Source of the DNA: Triops longicaudatus
Lineage: Eukaryota; Arthropoda; Branchiopoda; Notostraca; Triopsidae
Length of the DNA stretch: 64,000 nt
Direction: 5' to 3'
Assembly: GCA_022885665.1 (NCBI GenBank)
Contig: JAGQDJ010000055.1
Coordinates: 248,001 to 312,000, forward strand
The position numbers and the translations under genes were made by a program. The stretch's first letter is position 1. Every line of letters starts with the position of its first letter. Shown in pieces: positions 52,867 to 63,953 of the stretch. The notes under the pieces were generated by a model. It worked only from the letters and a program-made list of their open reading frames with translations. It was not told the origin of the DNA and did no database searches.

Positions 52867-54844
52867 GGCTCTTCTCAATCTACTTCTTTCGTTCTAATGC
52901 GTGTCGAATTTCGGTCGCAGAAAATGCGTTGTATTTAAGTTCCCAAAGCCGAACTCAATAGTTGGACTGTCCAGAACTGGTAACAATGACGCATTATCTT
53001 GTTCTGTGGCCGTTTCACCCACAGGTGGAAACCGAATCACTCACAATCGACGAGGATCACTCAAGTACGTTACTGAAGTTTTAGCAAGATCAGTCGCTCC
53101 CGTCACAGGTTCAAACACGAACAGACACAAAGCAAATGAACCGGGGCTTTCGGTAAAATTGATGATTAAAAGCTGGCGAGATAAAACGATTGGGCAGGTT
53201 TTACCGGGGAAAGTCCGGGGCTATCGTTGTTGCAGGATCGAAATCGGTGTGCAAATGCGAAATGGGAGAGAAAGAGAGGGCAAGTACGCACAGTGCCGGT
53301 ACACAAGGATGAATGCAAATAGGCCGGCTTTTGCGAGTCCTATATTCTCTGAGAAACGACCTCAACCGCTATACTACGTCGTAGGGAGTGTGGGTTATGT
53401 CGTTGTGTATCTGGGAAGCTTTGGCACTCGGGTACCAAGCCCGGCGTTCACATATCCATATACAAGGCCGTAGAGCATACAACCCCGGCAGGGAAGCAAA
53501 AGGAAAAGCCAATGAGATACCCAGACCGAAACTACAGCAGCAGCTCACGTTCGCCCGCTCTCCCCTGCCAAATAAGCAGAAAGTAGGGAAACGGCCAAGT
53601 CCTATGGAAACGCCCCCCTCGAACCGGCAACACAACGCAACGCGTTAAGAAGGCCCGGGTCGCTTAACGGTATATATTTATATTTATCGTGACGTATGTA
53701 TAAATTGTCTGGCTAGGCTGGCGTAAAAGATAGACCCACATACCATAGGCTGGCTTTTTCCTGGAACTAGCACGTTCGGGGAGAAGTAGGCCTATGCTTC
53801 TAAAAGGAGAAGTCGCCCGAGACTCCCCAAAAAAAAAAGTGGGAGAGAAAGAGAACTGCGCAGTTAAAGCGCCTTCGGATCTGTTGTCCATGATCGACAC
53901 TTCGAAATTCGTCTTTCGCTTTGTTCGCTTCGGTCTTGGTGTTCACTACTTTACTTTTCCTCGAGGGAGGAAGCTTGGTTTCCGTAGCTATATTTTGACC
54001 CCACTTCTACCTCGCCCTTCCAACCCAGCTGAAATCTGGTCTGGTGATCCTTTGTCCGAGGTCTTAGCAAAACATCTTTTCTTCCACCCCGTTAATGACG
54101 CTCACTGGAATGGACCGAGACCCTTACAGCTTAGTTCTCATCTTCGCAATCTCTTAGCATTTTTTTCCGTAATAGCATGCTGTGTTATGTCTTTCTATTG
54201 TAATTCGCCAAGAAAGTCTCCTAAACCGGTTGTTTAGCTCTTGATTTATGCTTCGTATGTTCGACTTCACTTAGTGCGCCCTTTTTAACAGCCTTGGGAC
54301 CGAGTCAACTCGTCTCAAATTCCGAGAGCTTGCCCCGTTGCATTTAGTCTCCCATCAGCTGTTATGTATCAACAATGTCACGTGATAACAGACTAGCACA
54401 GACTCGATTCTGACCTACTTTCCCGGGCCTGTCCCTGAATCAAGTTCTATGGCCTCATTGTGTTGCAAGGATAAAGCCCATTTTGCTTAATACATCGAAT
54501 GCTGACCTTACGTGCGTAACATGTGTAATTATTTAAGCAAAGTAAATAATTCATATTTCTGAAAGAAATACTTCCTTTTTTGGACATGACTAAAAATAGA
54601 AGATACTTATTTAGGCTCGCATGTAATAACACTCGCAACGGGAGTTTTGATAGCCAACGGGCTAAATGAAGTGCTATCTTGGCGCTAGGGGGCTAGGAAT
54701 CCGCCCCCTTACCGTTGTTTGCGGTGTTTTGAAGCGAGTTTGCAAGTTAGACAAAGATTTTCCGGCCACTCGCATGAGACTACACAACTTTGTTGGATCT
54801 ATATTTTTGTGATTTTAGGTCTCATTAGATTTTCGAGTCAAGGC
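52867..54844. other. Divergent intergenic region
   Basis: Two kilobases separate the minus-strand zinc-finger gene and the plus-strand CULT gene, both facing outward. The first 150-800 bases are GC-richer and hold long but unconvincing open frames in several frames, as expected for promoter or 5' leader DNA. No coding gene is supported. Confidence 0.45.
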
Positions 54845-55582
54845 ATGCCCTTTTTCACTGCCAACAATGTTGTGTGTAATACTTTTCTTATATTAGTTTT
54901 GCTGTTGTCAGCCGCCGAGAGTAAGCTTTCTTGCACGGAGGAAAGTAACTTGATTAAACAAGACGTGACAAAGTTTGGTAAGTAGGAACAAAACGCCGGA
55001 CGTAACGCGATTTTCGGTTTTCTAATCAGAACGCGTGCTAACGGTCGCATTTTTCCTCCTTTGTTTTAGATGACAGCTATCTTTGTCGCATGTGCGGGCA
55101 TCAAGTAGCCACAGATCCACAGAGCTTTGAATTACCTCCCAGTCCTTTTGCGTTAGAAACTTTCAACAAGACCTTCAACTGCCAGAAAACCAAGGAGGCC
55201 AAAACGGTTACTATCCAACGGCTGAAAAATCCAGCAAACCTGGTTTTTGACGTCACCGGCGCCCCTCAGTCCGACTGCATTCCTATAGGAAAGGTTAGAA
55301 CGCATAAAAAAAGAGAAACAGTCCTAAATTAAGCAGATTATTAAGAAACTCATTACCTTTCACTTCTAGTGGGACGCCAGTCAGAGTTGGTATCCTGGCT
55401 ATAGTTGGAAATCTTGTCTGTGCTCACATTGTGGCAAGTTTGTTGGCTGGGCATTCGAACCTGACGACCGAGTAGAGAAAGAATCTGCCAAGCCTTCTCG
55501 TCAGCGTTTTTATCTTCTGATCGTCGATCATCTTCTAAGAGAATCAGGTAAAGTTCGTTGTCAGCTGACGAAGCTTGCTTAA
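54845..55582 (+). CDS. Secreted CULT-domain (cereblon-like) protein
   Basis: Three exons, 54845-54977, 55070-55293 and 55370-55582, encode 189 aa. The N-terminus has a signal peptide: MPFFTANNVVCNTFLILVLL with SAAES before the mature KLSCTEES. The rest is a single CULT domain, the beta-tent fold that in cereblon binds thalidomide-type ligands. Zinc-binding CRMC and CSHC pairs are spaced about 100 residues apart. Between them lies the ligand-cage signature SWYPGYSW and after them VGWAFEP, so the three cage tryptophans (human W380, W386, W400) are all present; the residue at human His378 is Gln. Cereblon's LON and DDB1-binding parts are absent, so this is not an E3 substrate receptor but one of the secreted single-domain CULT proteins known in eukaryotes, whose ligand and role are undetermined. 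The last exon could instead splice at AG-GTAAAG (55553), which would change the last dozen residues. Confidence 0.85.
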
Positions 55583-55682
55583 CTCGAAAAAAAAAAACTT
55601 TTTTTTCCATACTTGTTAGCTGCCCAAGCTGTAACTACGTTCGTCCCAAAGCTTTTCCGGCAGTAAATATCTTCATACACGA

Positions 55683-56033
55683 ATGGCGTTAACAGAAGCA
55701 CAGAAAGAGTTTTTGCGAGAGTGCGAGGGTCAGTTTTCTGATCGATACAGTGCAACAGATAAGGAGTATATGGAGCTTGTTTCGAAACCTTTGTCAGATC
55801 CGCCCATAGTCGAACCATGGCATGGCAAACCTAAAAGAGGAGGCGGTGGTGGAAGAGGCAGGGGAGGACAATCCAATTGGCCACGTGACAATCACCGATC
55901 GCAAAACGAATCTGACCATTCCAGACGTTCGTACCATGACCGACGACATGACCACCGGGACAGGCACAGAGACAATAGAGGAGCGGGGCCGTCGTATAAT
56001 GAACGGCCAAGATATTCGTATCAACCTTATTAA
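55683..56033 (+). CDS. RAMAC: RAMAC, RNMT-activating mini protein
   Basis: A single-exon 116-aa protein. Its N-terminal 50 residues, with FLRECEGQFSDRYSATDKEY and SDPPIVEPW, match the RNMT-activating segment of RAMAC/FAM103A1 (family pattern RF-x-ENDKEY then PPESPPIVEEW). RAMAC stabilises and activates the cap guanine-N7 methyltransferase RNMT and binds RNA through its low-complexity tail. Here the tail is Gly/Arg-rich (GGGGGRGRGG), followed by Arg/His/Asp repeats and ends RPRYSYQPY, comparable in style to the vertebrate Asn/Arg/Tyr tail. Human RAMAC is 118 aa. The start codon is 100 bp downstream of the CULT stop codon on the same strand, leaving almost no room for a separate terminator and promoter. 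Confidence 0.92.
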   Translation: MALTEAQKEFLRECEGQFSDRYSATDKEYMELVSKPLSDPPIVEPWHGKPKRGGGGGRGRGGQSNWPRDNHRSQNESDHSRRSYHDRRHDHRDRHRDNRGAGPSYNERPRYSYQPY

Positions 56034-56355
56034 GCCTTTTGTGCATAGTTCAGTGCGTTACCTTTTATCCCTCTAAAGGCAGGTTTTGCAGTGAAGTCTA
56101 TTGGTATTCTGTATTACATTTTTTGTGTTGGAGTTGGAACTCCCTTCCTATGTTGGTTTAACGGACCCAACTGTATTGTCGAACTTGATAGTAAAAGGGT
56201 TGCATATCCTACCAATTCGTTCACTTGTGTCGAATTCGCGGATTACGGCTGTGTCAATGTAGTGGCCAGCACAATATTTGCCTAACTGAAAAGCGAGTGT
56301 AGACCTTGCTTCTCTATGTGTCAACACACTAAGGGGGCATTTTGCGAATTTTCAG

Positions 56356-56390
56356 TATAAAAAGGCTGCAAACTGAGTGGCTCGTCACAA
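56356..56390 (+). promoter_or_regulatory. TATA box and initiator of the CUB-protease gene
   Basis: TATAAAAAG at 56356-56364 is followed about 30 bases later by CGTCACAAC, an arthropod-type initiator (TCA core at 56385-56387). The ATG lies at 56414, giving a very short leader. Strong TATA promoters are typical of inducible secreted-protein genes. Confidence 0.6.
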
Positions 56391-56413
56391 CTCGTTTGGC
56401 CATCATAAGGGAA

Positions 56414-58374
56414 ATGCTCCCCGCATTCTTGCTGATATTGCTGCCCTTGATGTTCGCAAAGGTTATTTAGTGCACAAATACAACTAACATTGAATATCCT
56501 GTGGAAGAAAATATTAATTATTTTGGTGTCTTTTCTAGGATGGTTTACATTCTCAACACATTAGTTCGGACTGGGAAAGCACGCTTAATGATTTCAGTGT
56601 TCAGGAGTACGAATTTGACATCGAACCGAGACCGTCTTTAAGCGATTTGAAGACAAACATAACAATATACGAATGCGGGAAGCATAACCTAACAACAGGC
56701 AGCCGTGGTGTGTTAACGAGTCCAAATTTTGGGATTTCAGACTATCCGAGCGACTACCATTGTCGGTGGACATTTCAGGTATCGTACTATAGATAATTTT
56801 TTCTCGTTGGCAAATTTTAGCTCACGAGAACATACTTACAGGCCATTGAAGAATGCAAATTGTCCGTTAAGTGTGCTTCAATTAATGTTGATTACACAAC
56901 GGACTGTGTGGATGACTACCTTCAAATTTTTGCGGATGAAGCCAGTGGCTCCAACGAGACTCGGTAAGAATTTTTCCTTATGATGTCATTATGTGTGAGC
57001 TTATGTCTTCTTTTTTTTTCGGGTTACGGGGCTTAGGTACTGTGGTGAGTACTTGCCAGAAGAAGCCATAACTGGCAACATCAACGCAACGGCCATCTTC
57101 CATTCAAATGACGACCTGTATACTGACATCGGGTTTGCGTGTGTCGTCACGTGCAAGAGTATATAAGTTGAATTTTTTACGAGTGCCATAACTTTAAAAA
57201 ACGTTTCAAACAGGTCCACCAACGGAACCTACACCTTCGCCAGAATCGCTTTCTTGCAGTAATTGAGCTTCAAGATTCAATCAACGCATACTTTATCTAA
57301 TCGAGTTTTCCTAGAGTGTGGCGATCAGATGCCGGTGTTTGACAGCCGAATTGTGGGAGGTCTCGAAGCTAAACCAAATGCTTATCCTTGGCTAGCAGGC
57401 CTGAAGTACCGGCATGGTAACCGGCCATTTTGCGGAGCTGCTTTAATCAACAACCGATATGTCCTTACGGCAGCTCATTGTCTCGACGAGTAAACCTTAT
57501 TACTTCAAGAGAACTAATGCGTAAACTGTCCCATGTGTTTTACAGTTACTACTCTGCACACATGTATCAGATTGTGTTGTACGACCATAATTTGCTGAAC
57601 GTTACCGAATTACCCGAGGGGCCTCCAATTATCGTTAGCATTGAAAAGATTTTTATGCACGAAAACTATGATCCTTTTCGCATGGACAGTGATATAGCGT
57701 TATTAAAACTCGTTAGCCCCATTGACTTCAACGAGTTTCCGTTTTTATCGCCCATCTGTTTACCGAACAAAGACATAATGGAAAATTTGACGGGCACCGA
57801 GGTCGTGATTGCAGGCTGGGGTGCTACGGCAGAAAGTAAATTCTCGGTTTCCCTACTTCTTTGATCGGTAATCATGCATATGCATACTTAGGTGGGCGGC
57901 TATCGAACATTGTACTCGAGACAACTATTAAAGTAATGGACGATCAAGTCTGCAAGCTTCGTTACCCCAACATGATTACGTCGAACATGGTGTGCGCAGG
58001 TTTGGACGGAGGAGGAAAAGACACTTGCAAAGTAAGCGATACATTTAATCATTGGTGTATTTAATATCCTGTGGAACCTGAAAAATTATCTGAAATGTAT
58101 TTTGTTATTAAAGGGTGACTCGGGTGGCCCACTTATGTTAAATTTTAACGAATCCTGGACAATCATCGGAGTGGTGTCATGGGGTATTGGTTGCGGGAGG
58201 GTGAAAAGACCTGGGGTTTATACCCGTGTGGCTGGTACGTTCGTACTTTATGTCATTGCATTTGTTTTTCGAAACGATCCACGTTTTTTATTTCTCCTTG
58301 TATTTTCAGAATTTTTGCCTTGGATCGAAAAACATACGCAAGATTCCCAGTTCTGCCTGAAATATTCCTCATAG
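56414..58374 (+). CDS. Secreted CUB-domain trypsin-like serine protease
   Basis: Ten exons: 56414-56461, 56539-56778, 56842-56963, 57037-57158, 57214-57258, 57315-57489, 57546-57835, 57892-58031, 58114-58234, 58310-58374; phases agree, total 455 aa. The signal peptide is MLPAFLLILLPLMFAK. A CUB domain follows (YECGKHNLTTGSRGVLTSPN, SDYPSDYHCRWTF, DYTTDCVDDYLQIFAD, YCGEYLP), then a short Pro/Thr/Ser linker. The peptidase S1 domain starts at RIVGG, with activation cleavage after Arg in FDSRIVGG. The triad is His in LTAAHC, Asp in DSDIALLK, and Ser in GDSGGP. The specificity pocket reads KDTCKGDSGGP, placing Asp at chymotrypsin position 189, hence cleavage after Arg or Lys. An active extracellular enzyme, possibly in immunity, coagulation or digestion; the substrate is unknown. 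Poly(A) signal at 58646-58651. Confidence 0.95.
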
Positions 58375-59144
58375 TTCCCCTTTCTTGTCTGATTTCTATC
58401 CCAAATGAATTGTGAGGCTAATTTCTCGTGTCGAGAGCGTCGTCCCATCCATGTCATGCAAGGTACTGCCTTGCACCAAATATATTTACTGCGAAGTGTT
58501 AAAAACACGGCACAGACTTTTGTATTCCGTGATTTAGTTTCCGCTGCATGCATACCTTGTATTGCCAGGTTACCAAGACCCAACCTTGAAGGGCACTACA
58601 GTATTGTTTAGTCAATGCGATGGTAGCAACCGGATTTTACCGAAAAATAAAAAGAAGAGGATCGTTTATCAAAGCCCGTGGGCTCAAGGGTAATCGGGGC
58701 TAGTTGTCAAGTCAGTGTCAAAGGGAGAGACTGTTATTTAGACGACCTAGAATACAGTACGGTAGAAGTACTTTCACTTGTAAAAGGCGGTCATTTTTCC
58801 GGTTCCGTTATCAGCGAGTCAACGGAGAGTCGTAAGCATATAGACGTGCCTTGGCGCGCAGATATTCGCCAGTCGAGTCGTTGATCATCCTCCGTAACAT
58901 TGCCGCTACGGCCAAGGACGCTAGAGGACGTTATTAGTCGCCCGTGGTTACCAGTTTACTTGTTTATTTTTGGCAAGTCCCTTTATACCCGGTAAATTCC
59001 ACACTTCAAGTTACTTCTGGTTACGTTAACTGGGTGAATAACACTCTCCCCACCTTCGTTTCTTCCCCTTTATTCTTATTTAGGGTGTTTGTGTGGGTGC
59101 TTGTTTGCTTGACTTCAGAAATACTCTTACAAAAGTGATTCATC
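58375..59144. other. Intergenic region, protease 3' end to NAPRT promoter
   Basis: It contains the protease AATAAA at 58646-58651 and the upstream region of NAPRT. No TATA box is evident for NAPRT, as usual for a housekeeping gene. No gene is seen. Confidence 0.5.
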
Positions 59145-62100
59145 ATGAGTACAAACCATGTATCCTCTGGTTCTGTTGGCGTTGTTGGGCAAAATGGGAT
59201 CATTCAACCTCTTCTTACTGGTAATTCGTAAATTTTACCTAAAATAACACGGTTTTAATCATTTTGGCGCGTTTCTTAGATTTGTACCAAATCACCATGG
59301 CATACGCATATTGGAAGGCAAACAAGATCCAAGACACGGCAGTATTTGACCTATTTTTCCGCAAGAATCCCTTCCATGGCGAGTTCACTGTATTTGCCGG
59401 ATTGGAGGAATGTCTGAAATTTTTGAAAAAGTTTACCTACTCCGAAAGCGGTATATAGATCTATTTTTGAGAATTACATGAAGGTATGTAATTCTCAACC
59501 ATCATGATTGAACCATCTCTTTTCTTCTCTTTGCCTCGTAGACATAGCCTACCTCAAACATGCACTACCGCACTACACAGAACCAGCCTTTTTTGAATTC
59601 CTTACAACAGTTAACGCCAATGATGTCAAGCTATATGCCATTCCGGAAGGCTCAATCGTGTTTCCCAGGTAAAGGACGGGAAAATAATTGGCAAACTTAA
59701 TAAAATTAAATCTGAATTGTGTCGTCCAGAACGGCTTTCTGATTTTTGAAAATAGTTAAACCAGAAGTTCCTAAGAAAACAGAATATTGTAGTTGAAGAA
59801 AACAGAAAGGAGTGTTGGAAACAGCAGTTTCTATACGAAAGAAAAGGGAGAAAAAATTATTATTATTGGCATCCTGCTTAAATTTACATTATCTTGCTTT
59901 GCCGCAATTGTGTAATCCATAACAGTTCGGTTTCATTCAGCATTAAATGCCAAGTTTGCGATTTGAATTTAATGTATAACTCGTTCTAGCGTTTCGAGTT
60001 CGATTAACTCAAGTTTTGCTGTAATCGATAGAAACCAATAAATATGCATGTTATAAGACTATTTAAGGTGACAGAAAGCACGTAAAATTAAAAACAAACT
60101 CGAATGGAATTTTGCGAAATATTGTTATATTTAGCAAAGCTCATTTTCCCCTGAAGAATAGCACAAAGTAAATAATAAAATAATATAAAGTACTAGAAAT
60201 GAATCTAAACGAAAAGAACTAAATACAGTATCACATAAGCTTTGCGACTCGTTAAATTTTTTCATGTTTTTTCGTAATAGTGAGAGAAAACAAATTACGA
60301 AACAGTAAAAAGCAGATTTATAAATATATACGATTTTACGTAATTTGTGAAAAATGGTTCATAATCTAACAAATTTTAATTTTTAGGGTTCCCCTTATAA
60401 GAGTGGAAGGACCATTGATTGTAGTACAACTTTTGGAAACTACGTTATTAACCCTCGTTAATTATGCCAGGTAACGACAATCATTCCTCCTACGTTTACG
60501 TTTTCGTTAAAGCTCGATTTTTCCCTTTTAAACTAGTTTGGTAGCTACGAATGCAGCTAGATATCGTATAGCTGCGGGGAAACATATCAGGTTGCTTGAA
60601 TTTGGGCTTCGTCGGGCACAAGGCCCTGACGGTGGCTTATCTGCGTCCAAATACGCGTATCTAGGTAAGGATGTGTTCGATTTCCTGATGGTTTCGCTCA
60701 AGCTTACGAAAGACCAATAAGATTAAACTATGTATTTTCTTTGGGTGAACTGAAATTTCCTAGATGACTTTACGCATTAACAATTTCCTGTCTTTGTTAA
60801 AAGCGAACATCCCAAGTTCCTTGCTTTTCTGTGCACCTTTTCATTAGCATTCATTGACAGGCGGCTTTGACGGCACGAGCAACGTTTTGGCTGGCAAATT
60901 GTTTCACATTCCAGTGAAAGGCACGCACGCCCACGCGTTCGTCAGTTCATTTGGTGGCCTGAAAGAAGTGAAAAATAGGGTAAGTGACCCCTAAATCCCC
61001 CCATCCCCGTCTTTCATACCGTTTCTTAAATGACCCGCAGACGATCGTTCACCGTGAAACGAATGAAGTGGTCGATTTCCTCGACCTGTGCGTTAGTCGA
61101 CGTCAAGAGTTGGCGCAGCTACTGAATATTACCGAAGAAGAAGCGTCAGATGGGGAATTGGCGGCTTTTGCGTCGTATGCCATCGCTTTCCCCGATGGTT
61201 TCACTGCTCTTATCGACACTTACGAGACCTTAAGGTATGATATCGCACGTTCAGTTAGCGTCTTAAGTGGGTTAATGATTCTTATAGTAACACTTATCGG
61301 ATCAAACGTATTTTCTACCTTTGAAAAGCATTCCATTGCCATCTAATCATAGGTATGCTCTTGTCCATGCCATGCCACTTTTTGGATGTCGCGCTTCCTT
61401 ACCTACCTCATTGTCGCCGTCCTTGTTTGATGTATTTTTTGAGTTAACGTAGCGTAACGTTTTGAGTCGTACTGCTACCAATGCCTAATCAGCTCCTCCT
61501 TGCTTGGCTTTGGTAGAGTAGTTTTGGCTTCGTCGGTCCAAAATGATCACTTTACCCCTTGGCTTGTATAGCATTGCATATTCTTACCTTAGGTCTGGGT
61601 TACTCAATTTCTGCGCCGTGGCCGTGGCGTTGAACGATGTCGGCTACCGTCCGGTTGGCGTGCGACTGGACAGCGGTGACTTGGCGTATTTGTCCAATCG
61701 AACCAGAGAAGCATTCCGGAAAGTGGCAGACGCTTATGGGATCCCGTGGTTTTCGCATTTGATGATTGTCGCCTCCAACGATATTAATGAAGAAACGATT
61801 TTAAGCTTGAACGACCAAGGTCACCAGATCGATTGTTTCGGCATTGGGACCCATTTAGGTACTTTTCCACACCAGAATCCCAGAAAGTGCCTGGCTTTAT
61901 ATATATATTTTTTTAATAATTTTCTTTAACGTATTATCATTATTATTAATATTTTTTTAGTCACTTGTCAAAGGCAACCGGCCTTAGGATGCGTTTACAA
62001 GTTGGTGGAGATCAACGGCGAAGCTAAAATTAAATTGAGCCAAGATTTGGATAAAGTGACCATTCCTGGACACAAGGACGCTTACCGCTTGTATGGCGCT

Positions 62101-62582
62101 GATGGTAAACGAAACTAAAGAGGAATAATTGATTAAGAGCTCCCCTAACGAAGTTGTATGTCATAGGTCACGCCTTGATAGATCTGCTGCAGAAAACGGG
62201 AGAACCTGCACCGGAACCTGGGCAACGAGTATTGTGCCGTCATCCGTTTTTGGAATCTAAGCGAGCATATGTTATTCCCTCGCGTGTAGAACCTTTGCTG
62301 AAATTGTTTTGGGATTGTGGGAAAATAGCTGAAGAACTGCCATTGTTAGAAGACTTGAGAGGTCGCTTGCAAACTCACTTACACAGTTTGCGACAAGACC
62401 ATCGTAGGAACTTGAATCCGACGCCTTACAAGGTTAGTATTTCCTTTTCTTCAAATATAAGACAATTGAAAAGAACGACCCTGAAACTTCTCCGTTTATA
62501 TCAGGTGAGCGTCAGCGCCAGCCTTTACACGTTTCTCCACGAACTGTGGCTACAAAACGCACCCATTGGTGAACTGTCTTAA
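59145..62582 (+). CDS. NAPRT: Nicotinate phosphoribosyltransferase
   Basis: Catalyses the first step of the Preiss-Handler NAD salvage route: nicotinate plus PRPP, with ATP hydrolysis, gives nicotinate mononucleotide. Eleven exons: 59145-59220, 59280-59450, 59542-59668, 60387-60470, 60537-60664, 60861-60979, 61041-61234, 61593-61858, 61961-62104, 62167-62432, 62505-62582; all GT-AG and in phase, 550 aa (human 538). Family motifs: DLYQITMAYAYW; ARYRIAAGKHIRLLEFGLRR with AQGPDGG; GGFDGTSNVLAGKLFHIPVK followed by GTHAHAFVSSFGG, which includes the histidine region of the active site; GVRLDSGDLAYLS and FGIGTHLVTC for phosphoribosyl binding. The C-terminal part (VYKLVEINGEAKIKLSQD, DKVTIPGHKDAYRLYG) also matches. 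The enzyme is probably cytosolic. The intact frame and conserved motifs predict a working enzyme. Confidence 0.97.
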
Positions 62583-63012
62583 AAGTTGGGTTTGTGTATC
62601 GTCAATTGGACGGTATTTCGTTTGGTATCGTCTCTTGGGAGTGTACAAGCAGCCGGTATTAATAATTGTTATCACGGTTCCGACCTCCCCACAGATTTAT
62701 TGTTTTTCTTCGACCGGTTTGTTGTTGGAAAGGCTTCCGTCACAGTTTTTAGTATACGGCCCATAATGGGGAGTAAACAGTATAACGCGAAACGCTCTGC
62801 TGTAGAGGAATGTTGTAGTCTGTGTCATTCTTTGGTGTCCGAATCTGCCACGCGAGCTACCATTGCGTTGCTTGCTAGAAAACAGTTATAGTCAAAAGAT
62901 ATCAGAACAAAAATATACTTGAAAAAGAGTTTACATTTATACAAGTAGCTCGTAATCGGCGTGATTCTCGTGTATGTTATTTGTGTTATCTTATTTTTGG
63001 AATAATCGTGAG

Positions 63013-63050
63013 AATAAAAAAAGTATTGATGGGTCAAATAATAATTTATT
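63013..63050. terminator. Opposed poly(A) signals of convergent transcripts
   Basis: A plus-strand AATAAA (63013-63018) suits the NAPRT transcript, 430 bases after its stop codon. A minus-strand AATAAA (TTTATT at 63045-63050) lies about 63 bases beyond the stop codon of the minus-strand frame at 63113. The two transcripts would overlap tail to tail. Confidence 0.5.
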
Positions 63051-63112
63051 CCGTAAGAAATGTCCCTGACATGTAAACCGTGTACAGAAAAATCTATAAT
63101 ACATAGCGGTGT

Positions 63113-63318
63113 CTATAAGGTAATAAAGTCTTGGGCCTGGGGACGTGGGATTCGGGGGGCGGAAGCTAATTGATTGTTGTGTTGAAACGAATCCACTCGG
63201 CTAGACCAAGGGCGAGCAAAGACCAATGTGTCCGAACTTGGCGCCGCGTAAAGGGAACGGAGCCGCGCCGAGCGCAGTCGGGTGGCAAGCACTAGCTTGA
63301 GCTGTTTCATCCGTGTTC
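63113..63318 (-). CDS. Probable 3'-terminal coding exon, gene unidentified
   Basis: A GC-rich minus-strand frame follows an acceptor (GGCCCCCAG) at 63319-63320 and reads TRMKQLKLVLATRLRSARLR, then SLYAAPSSDTLVFARPWSSR and ends RPQAQDFITL with a TAG at 63113. A poly(A) signal sits just downstream. The chain is basic and Arg/Ser-rich; no domain is recognised. Upstream exons would lie to the right, mostly outside the window. The alternative is that this GC-rich block is a CpG-type promoter and 5' leader for the plus-strand gene starting at 63954. Confidence 0.4.
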
Positions 63319-63953
63319 CTGGGGGCCGCGGATGTGTGTTTTAGATCATTGTGCTTCCGAAAAGCTTGAGTTTTATTTCATTATGGCCAACTAATATTTT
63401 AAATAAGTGATCTGCTGTGTTGTTTTAAGAAAGGTAAGCTCAAGGTAAAAAATTATTCTGGCACTTCCATCTGGAAAATCCCAAGTTCTTTTTATAATGG
63501 ATCTAGTTCCTTTAGCTTATTCGATTTCTTAATTACATTTTAGGTTTTCTATAGTATCTATTTTCATCGTGAACAGAAGATCCATTTTCGATTTAAGTAT
63601 AGAAATGAGTCAAAAGTGAAATTTGAGATGTGATCTCCCTTGGAGCCTTACTGCTCTGTGGTAAATTTGTATCTTCAGTATTGTGTTAACAAGGACCAAA
63701 TGCTGTACTTACGTTAAGATGTTTATAATATCTTTTCCACAGCTAACAAGGAGTTCACTTCGTGACTTAATGCCTTATTTGGATGTAAATTTATACACGG
63801 TTGTGGTGATAGTAATGGCTGTTGTCAAGCAATTCTTTACTTCACGTATTCACTTTTTTTGTGTGTGATAGCGGGAAATTATATTATACTGAGTCGTTAA
63901 TCCTAAGGTACTGTCGTAAGAAGTTTTCTAAAAAGTTTACTTGTTTGTTTCAG
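63319..63953. other. Non-coding interval before the right-edge exon
   Basis: AT-rich sequence with no supported exon. The end has a long pyrimidine tract leading to the acceptor at 63953. Confidence 0.4.

Noticed and set aside
62586..62891. 101-codon plus-strand frame just after NAPRT
   Set aside because: NAPRT ends cleanly at 62582 at its family C-terminus. The later frame has no resemblance to any extension and sits in the probable 3' untranslated region.
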